A DNA stretch of 64,000 nucleotides, taken from NCBI RefSeq assembly GCF_900188345.1, contig NZ_FZOD01000020.1, forward strand, positions 62,001 to 126,000, in the 5' to 3' direction. The translations under genes were made by a program, and so were the position numbers. This document shows, piece by piece, positions 58,897 through 64,000 of the stretch. The notes beneath the pieces are model-generated. The model was not told the DNA's origin. It saw nothing but the letters and a program-made list of their open reading frames with translations, and searched no databases. Within the stretch, counting starts at the first letter, position 1, and every line of letters starts with the position of its first letter. The DNA comes from Streptosporangium subroseum. Its GTDB lineage: Bacteria > Actinomycetota > Actinomycetes > Streptosporangiales > Streptosporangiaceae.

Positions 58897-59432
58897 GGCT
58901 AGTGACCCACGGGGACTCAGCTCCCTCGTCGGTCAACCGCTACCTACTCCCCCACGAACACCAAGTCATCATGGTGCGGCGCCACCCAGCCGTGCTGCTT
59001 CGTCCGGTCGCCGAGGTCTTCGGCGGCCTGATCCTTGCCGGGCTGCTCAGTAAGTGGTTCGGCTCCCAAGCCGGCGAAGGCGGTGGCGGCGCACTCGTCG
59101 TCGTCTGGTGGGCCTGGCTCCTGCTGTTGATCCGGTTCGTCTGGAAGGTCGCGGAGTGGTCGGTCGACTACTTCGTGGTCACTTCCAAGCGCATGCTGCT
59201 CACCACGGGCCTGATCACCCGCAAGGTCGACATGATGCCGCTCGGCAAGGTGACCGACATGAGCTTCCAACGCTCGCTGCTCGGTCGCATGCTGGGATAC
59301 GGCGAGTTTGTGCTGGAATCGGCCGGCCAGGACCAGGCCCTGTCACGGGTCAACTACATTCCGTATCCGGAGACCCTCTACCTGGAGGTCTGCCAGATGC
59401 TCTTCCCCGGATCCAACGATTCGGATGATTGA
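58893..59432 (+). CDS. Bacterial PH-domain membrane protein (bPH2)
   Basis: A 179-residue protein. Two membrane helices at about 43-85 (VAEVFGGLILAGLLSKWF, ALVVVWWAWLLLLIRFVW) precede a bPH2 domain (VDYFVVTSKRMLLTTGLITRKVDMMPLGKVTD). Its start overlaps the micro-protein stop by 4 bp. A hairpin CCCCTAT-GGC-ATAGGGG (59435-59451) follows. Role unknown. Confidence 0.85.
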   Translation: MRLVTHGDSAPSSVNRYLLPHEHQVIMVRRHPAVLLRPVAEVFGGLILAGLLSKWFGSQAGEGGGGALVVVWWAWLLLLIRFVWKVAEWSVDYFVVTSKRMLLTTGLITRKVDMMPLGKVTDMSFQRSLLGRMLGYGEFVLESAGQDQALSRVNYIPYPETLYLEVCQMLFPGSNDSDD

Positions 59433-59434
59433 TC

Positions 59435-59451
59435 CCCCTATGGCATAGGGG
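59435..59451 (+). terminator. Short hairpin after the PH-domain gene
   Basis: CCCCTAT and ATAGGGG form a 7-bp stem with a GGC loop, two bases after the stop. No T-run. Confidence 0.5.
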
Positions 59452-59558
59452 TTGGCAAGAGTTCCGTCTGAGGATTTTTCACCTGGGGTTACCCGATTCG
59501 ACTGCTTCATGCAATCATGGCGAGAACATATTGACCATCCCCCGCCCTGAGAGATCAG

Positions 59559-60920
59559 ATGCCGAGTCAGGGAACCATCGGTGACCGCGTCCGCGGACTG
59601 CGGTTGAGTAGGCGCATGTCCCAGGCCCAGCTGGCTGGGCCTGACCTTTCCGACAGCTACGTCTCCCTCATTGAGTCCGGCAAGCGCACGCCGACCCCCG
59701 TGGTCGCGCGCCTCCTCGCCGAACGCCTGGGTTGTACCACCGAGTTCCTTCTCCATGGGATCGAACCGCGTCAGCGGATCGACACCGAGCTGGGCCTGCG
59801 CCACGCGGAGCTGGAGCTGTACCACGGCGACCCGGCCGTCGCCGCGGAGCGGTTCGGCGAGATCGTCAAGGTCGCCGGTGAGGAAAACGCCATGCTGGCC
59901 GCGCACGCGCGGCTCGGCCGAGCCCGCTCCCTGGAGTCCCAGGGTCGGATCGGTCCCGCGGTGGAAGCGTTCGAGCGACTCCGTCGCGAGGCCGCCGCCC
60001 ACCCCGAGCGTCTGGCGGACCTGCCGCTGACGGTGGCTCTGAGCCGCTGCTACCAGCGCGCCGGGGACACCCTGCGCGCCTACGACCTGGCCGTTCACGC
60101 GCTCGCACAGGTCAACCGGCTGGGCCTGGCCCAGGGCGAGATCGCCGTGGACCTGGCCGCCTCCCTCGTGGAGAGCGAGGCCGCGCGCAAGCCGAACTCG
60201 CAGGCGATGTCCTATGCCCGGCACGTCCTGTCGGTCAACGGCGTCCCGGCCGAGCTCAACCGCACCGCCGAGGTCCAGGCCCTGTGGCAGGCGAGCATCA
60301 CCGCCGCCGAGGGTGAGGACTCCGCGCTGGCCGTTCACCTCGCCGACGACGCGCTCGCGACCGGCCGTCCGGCACGGATGGCGTTCCGGCTCGCCCTGAT
60401 CGCGATGGACTGGGCTCGGCTCACCGCCTCCATCGGCGGCGAGTCGCTCGACGAGGCCCACGAGTTCGCGACCGTCGCGAGCAAGGTCTTCGCCGCGTTC
60501 CCCGAGCACGTTCACGAGCACGCCAAGAGTCACGTCGTGCTCGCCTACGTCCAGCTCAGGAGCGGCGACGTGGAAGGCGCGGCCAACCTGGCCGGGTCCG
60601 CCCTCGACGTGCTGAGGGACCAGCCGGGCACCGCCTTCGGGGCGACCGCACATCTGGTCCTCGCCGAGGTCGCGCTCACGCGTGGCGACACGAATGTCGC
60701 GGCCATCCTGCAGAGTGCCAGGGAAGTCCTCGGCGACCAGCCGTACGACCTCTCCGGCCCCGACCGGGAGGTGGCGCGGGTCTGGCGCGAGCTGGGTGAT
60801 CTGTACGGTCGGATCGGTGCGGGTGACGAGCAGATGAGCGCATATCGCAGAGCGCTTGAAGCTGCCGGAGTGCGCGGTGCGATGGTTGGCGTGACGGTCG
60901 ATTCAGCACTGGTCCGGTAA
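59559..60920 (+). CDS. XRE-family regulator with TPR domain
   Basis: A 453-residue regulator. The N-terminal helix-turn-helix (about 6-62) contains GDRVRGLRLSRRMSQAQLAG and DSYVSLIESGKRTPTPVVAR. The remaining 390 residues are TPR-like helical repeats typical of signalling-peptide or transcriptional sensors. A GAGAG sequence precedes the ATG. It is followed by a GntR gene in the same direction. Confidence 0.9.
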   Translation: MPSQGTIGDRVRGLRLSRRMSQAQLAGPDLSDSYVSLIESGKRTPTPVVARLLAERLGCTTEFLLHGIEPRQRIDTELGLRHAELELYHGDPAVAAERFGEIVKVAGEENAMLAAHARLGRARSLESQGRIGPAVEAFERLRREAAAHPERLADLPLTVALSRCYQRAGDTLRAYDLAVHALAQVNRLGLAQGEIAVDLAASLVESEAARKPNSQAMSYARHVLSVNGVPAELNRTAEVQALWQASITAAEGEDSALAVHLADDALATGRPARMAFRLALIAMDWARLTASIGGESLDEAHEFATVASKVFAAFPEHVHEHAKSHVVLAYVQLRSGDVEGAANLAGSALDVLRDQPGTAFGATAHLVLAEVALTRGDTNVAAILQSAREVLGDQPYDLSGPDREVARVWRELGDLYGRIGAGDEQMSAYRRALEAAGVRGAMVGVTVDSALVR

Positions 60921-61028
60921 AACACCCCGGCTTCTGGAGTTCCAAATTTGTTTTTGCTCCTCCGGAATATTTAGGGTCTACCAGTCATTGAATCGTAGGA
61001 TGATTGGTTTCTCCGGAGGAGGCGGACT

Positions 61029-61718
61029 GTGAGTCTGCGTACGGCGCAGCGCGCATCCCTCGTCGACCAAGTGATCGATCAGCTCAAAGAGCAGATCACT
61101 TCGAACTCCTGGCAGATGCACGCGAAAATCCCGACCGAGACCGTTCTGGCCGAACAGCTCGGAGTGGGCCGCAACACCGTCCGTGAGGCGGTGCGTGCGC
61201 TCACCCATGCGGGTCTGCTCGAATGCCGCCAGGGCGACGGGACGTACGTCCGTGCCACGAGCGAGCTCTCCGGGGCCATGCTGCGGCGGCTGCGCACCGC
61301 CGAGCAGCTGGAGATCCTGGAAGTACGGCGCGCGCTGGAAGTGGAAGCCGCTCGGCTCGCCGCGACCAGGCGCACCGAGGACGACATCGTCCGGATCGAG
61401 GCCGCCCTGGCCGAACGGGAGCGGGCCTGGGAGCGCGGCGAGCCCAACGCGTTTGTCGAGGCCGACCTCGCCTTCCACATCGCGGTCGTCCACGCCACGC
61501 ACAACCTGGTCCTGATCGACCTCTACGAGGACTTCTCCGCCGCCCTGCGCGCCAGCATCACCGCGGCGGGCACCTCGCTCAACAGCACCTACATTCCCCA
61601 CGAGGCCATCGCCCGTGCGATCTCGGCCGGCGACGCCGCAGCGGCCGAGCACGCCGGTCACGCGTGCATGGAGCACATTCTGATCGCCCTGACCGATGCG
61701 CAGGAGCTCTCGGTCTAG
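61029..61718 (+). CDS. GntR-family regulator, FadR (FCD) subgroup
   Basis: A 229-residue regulator. The N-terminal winged helix (10-75) has KIPTETVLAEQLGVGRNTVR and GLLECRQGDGTYVRAT; the C-terminal FCD domain has the ADLAFHIAVVHATHN metal-site segment (D/H and H) typical of metal-bound FCD proteins. The GTG start follows CCGGAGGAGG. Binds a carboxylate ligand in its family; the ligand here is unknown. Confidence 0.92.
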   Translation: MSLRTAQRASLVDQVIDQLKEQITSNSWQMHAKIPTETVLAEQLGVGRNTVREAVRALTHAGLLECRQGDGTYVRATSELSGAMLRRLRTAEQLEILEVRRALEVEAARLAATRRTEDDIVRIEAALAERERAWERGEPNAFVEADLAFHIAVVHATHNLVLIDLYEDFSAALRASITAAGTSLNSTYIPHEAIARAISAGDAAAAEHAGHACMEHILIALTDAQELSV

Positions 61719-61732
61719 CATCCGTTTCACAG

Positions 61733-61772
61733 AAAAAGGGCCTCACCCCCGCGCGGGGGTGAGGCCCTTTTT
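61733..61772. terminator. Bidirectional terminator
   Basis: AAAAAGGGCCTCACCCCC (61733-61750) and GGGGGTGAGGCCCTTTTT (61755-61772) form an 18-bp stem around GCGC. A-tract and T-tract ends make it a bidirectional rho-independent terminator between GntR (plus) and the sliding-clamp gene (minus). Confidence 0.95.
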
Positions 61773-61822
61773 AATGTCCTGCCGGATTCCTTTGATGTTT
61801 CGCCACAGGGGGACGGGGGTTC

Positions 61823-62920
61823 TCAGGGCAGGCGCAGGGACATCACGAGATAGCGGAAGGCGGGGTCGGCGTCACCGGGAACCTCGGCGACGAGGGCCGG
61901 ACGGCTCGGGGACTCCATGTTGAGCCGGACGAGCTCGGTCTCGATCCCGCTCAGGCCGTCCAGCAGGAACTGGGACTGGAAGGCGATCTGGATGTCGTCA
62001 CCGGACAGCTCGGCGTCCACCGTCTCGGTGCCGCGGCCGAGATCGCCGCCGCCCGCCTGGATGAGCACCTGGCCCTGGCTGAACGACAGCCGGATCGGGG
62101 TATTGCGCTCGCCGACCAGCGCGACCCGCTTGATCGCCTCGACGAACGGCGCCACGTGCAGGTCGGCCCGGATCGACCAGTCGTCGGTCAGCCGCGCGCG
62201 GTAGTCGATGAACTGCTCGTCGAGCAGACGGACCGTGGTGCTCCGTCCGACGCTCTCGAACCCGGCGACGCCCTCGCCCAGCGCCATCGACACCTCGCCG
62301 CCGCGCAGCGACCTGGCCACCTCCACCAGCACCCGCGCGGGCACCATGGCGGCGGCCGTTATCTCGGACTGCTCGGGGCGCCAACCGAACTCCCTGGCCG
62401 CGATGCGGTAGCGGTCGGTGGTGGCCATGGTCACGGTCTCGCCGGAGATGTCGACCCGGATGCCGGTCAGCATGGGGAGCGTCTCGTCACGGCTGGCCGC
62501 CGGAGCCACCTGGCCGACCGCGCTCGCGAAGATCCCGCCGCCGACGGCACCGATCTTGGGCGGCATCGTGGGCAGGGTCGGAAAGTCTTCCACCGGCATG
62601 GTGAGCAGGCCGAACTCCGCGCTTCCGCAGGTCAGCACCGCCTCGGAGCCGCTGGTGACGATTTCCACCACCTCGGCGGGCAGGCTGCGGGTGATCTCAG
62701 CGAGGATCCGGCCCGGGATCAGCACCCGGCCGGGCTCGGCCACATCCGCCTCAATCGAGGCTCTGGCCGAGACGTCGTAGTCGAAGGCCGACAGCACGAG
62801 ACCGTCGTCGGCCTCCAGGAGCAGGCCGGAGAGCACAGGCATGGCCGGGCGGCTCGGCAGCACCCGGGCGGCCCAGGCCACAGCGTCGGCCAGGACATCA
62901 CGGTTAACCCGGAACTTCAC
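61823..62920 (-). CDS. dnaN: DNA polymerase III beta subunit (sliding clamp) homologue
   Basis: A 365-residue clamp protein with the three-domain DnaN layout. MKFRVNRDVLADAVAWAARVLPSRPAMPVLSGLLLEA opens the first domain, LPMLTGIRVDISGETVTMAATDRYR-like sequence marks the second, and the C-terminus ends YLVMSLRLP, close to the conserved (M)P(M)RL. No dnaA or recF lies beside it; a response regulator and a membrane protein precede it. It may be the sole dnaN or an extra copy. Confidence 0.9.
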   Translation of the reverse strand: MKFRVNRDVLADAVAWAARVLPSRPAMPVLSGLLLEADDGLVLSAFDYDVSARASIEADVAEPGRVLIPGRILAEITRSLPAEVVEIVTSGSEAVLTCGSAEFGLLTMPVEDFPTLPTMPPKIGAVGGGIFASAVGQVAPAASRDETLPMLTGIRVDISGETVTMATTDRYRIAAREFGWRPEQSEITAAAMVPARVLVEVARSLRGGEVSMALGEGVAGFESVGRSTTVRLLDEQFIDYRARLTDDWSIRADLHVAPFVEAIKRVALVGERNTPIRLSFSQGQVLIQAGGGDLGRGTETVDAELSGDDIQIAFQSQFLLDGLSGIETELVRLNMESPSRPALVAEVPGDADPAFRYLVMSLRLP

Positions 62921-63157
62921 CTGATCATCCCTTCGTCCTGAACGGCATCACCACATGCGGGAACCGTATTCCAACAGACGTTAGCCGGTCTGACCGACAG
63001 AACGTCAGACAGCCACACATCCCCGGCGCGAACACGGCCTCGCGGGCGGTTCGGACCCGGGGCCGGGCGGGAACGAGGCGGGCGAGGACAGAGCCCTGCG
63101 GGCCGGTGTTCAGCGCCGGCCTCGGGGGCGGAAGCAGACGGGGGCACGGCCTCGGCG
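62921..63157. other. Gap upstream of the sliding-clamp gene
   Basis: About 237 bp; no gene seen. An A+T-richer stretch just before the clamp start may hold its promoter. Confidence 0.4.
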
Positions 63158-63817
63158 CTAGCCGCGAGCGGCGTTGAGGTAGGTGAGGACGGCGAGGACG
63201 CGGCGGTTGTCGTCGTCGGAGGGGACGAGGTCGAGCTTGCCGAAGATGCTGGCCGTGTGCTTGCCGACCGCGCTCTCGCTGAGGAACAGCCGCTGGGAGA
63301 TGGCCGCGTTGGAACGGCCTTCGGCCATCAGCTCCAGCACCTCGCGCTCGCGCGGCGTCAGCGCGGCGAGCGGCTCGTGCCTGGCGGTGCTGACCAGGAG
63401 CTTGGCGATCACCTCGGGGTCCATCGCGGTGCCGCCCGAGGCCACCCGGCGGACCGCGTCGACGAACTGCTCGGCGTTGAAGACCCGGTCCTTGAGGAGG
63501 TAGCCGATCGCCCCGGAGCCGTCGGCCAGGAGCTCTCGCGCGTAGAGCTGCTCGACGTGCTGGGAGAGCACGAGCACCGGCAGGCCGGGGATCGCCTTGC
63601 GCGCGGCCAGGGCCGCCTGGAGCCCTTCGTCGGTGAACGTGGGCGGAAGCCGTACGTCCACCACGGCCACGTCGGGCCGTTGCCCGGTCAGCGCCCTCAG
63701 CAGCTCGGGCCCGGACTCGACGGCCGCGACCACCTCGAAGTCGTGCGCCTGCAGCAGATGGACCAGGCCGTCCCGCAGGAGATAGAGGTCTTCGGCGATG
63801 ACGACTCGGAGACTCAC
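63158..63817 (-). CDS. NarL/LuxR-type response regulator
   Basis: A 219-residue regulator. The receiver domain has SLRVVIAEDLYLLRDGL with the acidic pocket, VAVVDVRLPP with phospho-acceptor D, and VLVLSQ; the LuxR-type HTH is TPREREVLELMAEGRSNAAI and SESAVGKHTASIFGKL. The GTG start 63817 overlaps the stop of the gene before it (GTGA), so it is translationally coupled. The expected sensor kinase is not in the window. Confidence 0.92.
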   Translation of the reverse strand: MSLRVVIAEDLYLLRDGLVHLLQAHDFEVVAAVESGPELLRALTGQRPDVAVVDVRLPPTFTDEGLQAALAARKAIPGLPVLVLSQHVEQLYARELLADGSGAIGYLLKDRVFNAEQFVDAVRRVASGGTAMDPEVIAKLLVSTARHEPLAALTPREREVLELMAEGRSNAAISQRLFLSESAVGKHTASIFGKLDLVPSDDDNRRVLAVLTYLNAARG

Positions 63818-64000
63818 CTGCAGAACCATAAACGGGAGGGGGTGGCCTCGGCCATCCAGCGCCGGCGCGAGTGCCGTATGGGGAGCAGCATGGCCGTGGC
63901 GTACATGGAGACGCCGAGGGCGATGTTGAAGATGATCGCCGGCCACTGCCACGGCTCGGGCAGGTAGAGCGCGTAGAACCAGCTGAGCTCACTCTGACCG
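63814..64000 (-). CDS. Membrane protein, C-terminal part (runs off the window)
   Basis: On the minus strand, 61 codons are open to the end of the window, ending at TGA 63814-63816. They read SELSWFYALYLPEPWQWPAI, IFNIALGVSMYATAMLLPIR and HSRRRWMAEATPSRLWFCR, so at least one helix and a basic cytoplasmic end. The stop overlaps the response-regulator start by 4 bp, which supports both. Family unknown; its true start is outside. Confidence 0.65.
   Translation of the reverse strand, partial: GQSELSWFYALYLPEPWQWPAIIFNIALGVSMYATAMLLPIRHSRRRWMAEATPSRLWFCR

Noticed and set aside
62925..63992. 355-residue open frame on the minus strand
   Set aside because: Pro/Arg/Ala-rich translation with no family features; it overlaps the response regulator in another frame and is a GC shadow.

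Overview
The window comes from a high-GC actinobacterium, most likely a member of the Streptosporangiales (Streptosporangium/Nonomuraea/Microbispora relatives). The evidence is coding style only: two AfsR-type SARP regulators, two F420-type luciferase-like oxidoreductases, an SCO5389-type protein, the block dnaX-SRP RNA-tRNA-Ser with ybaB-recR-DUF5063-ask-asd, and a FHA-bearing type VII secretion ATPase. No species call is possible without a search.

Layout. 1-9.3 kb: end of an ABC permease, Rrf2 regulator, CooC/MinD-like ATPase, SCO5389-type protein, LLM oxidoreductase, RNase HII, a divergent LysR/aminotransferase pair, a GNAT enzyme and a small secreted protein. 9.5-24 kb: large SARP regulator, methyltransferase, zinc-ribbon protein, TetR, GNAT and HxlR regulators, SURF1, a tyrosine phosphatase, an amidohydrolase and a second LLM oxidoreductase. 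24-29 kb: cell-envelope genes (a tandem-repeat membrane-anchored protein, a DUF4239 protein, a TetR regulator, an M15-like zinc peptidase). 29-37.7 kb: housekeeping block on the minus strand (asd, ask with a probable internal beta-subunit start, DUF5063, recR, ybaB, dnaX, SRP RNA) plus a GAF-domain regulator and tRNA-Ser(GGA). 38-41.8 kb: second SARP regulator and a lipoprotein. 41.9-52 kb: a type VII secretion locus (two WXG100-like small proteins, an accessory protein, a FHA-FtsK ATPase, a long WXG100-headed putative substrate, a LysM-like membrane protein) with a fossil WXG100 copy. 52-64 kb: ECF sigma factor, zinc metallopeptidase, tRNA-Ser(CGA), tadA with two associated paralogues, upp, a translationally coupled micro-protein/PH-domain pair, XRE and GntR regulators, a sliding-clamp gene without dnaA beside it, and a response regulator coupled to a membrane protein that runs off the end.

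The most unusual feature is a recurrent pattern of sequence duplication at gene 3' ends. At eight or more places the last 10-60 nucleotides of a coding sequence, usually with the stop codon, have been copied in tandem into the intergenic region downstream, forming degenerate arrays (Rrf2, rnhB, LysR, GNAT, LLM, TetR, dnaX, LysM-like gene). Some 3' ends instead show an in-frame coding repeat tail (SARP 1, SURF1, the type VII substrate). The clearest case is 22952-23138, where an 86-bp three-part unit occurs twice and one third of each copy is the terminal 27 nt of the neighbouring gene. A separate array of eight CACGGTGAA-like cores at close to 32-bp spacing lies between two divergent genes at 17967-18196. 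All similarities were read by eye; no alignment or database search was run.
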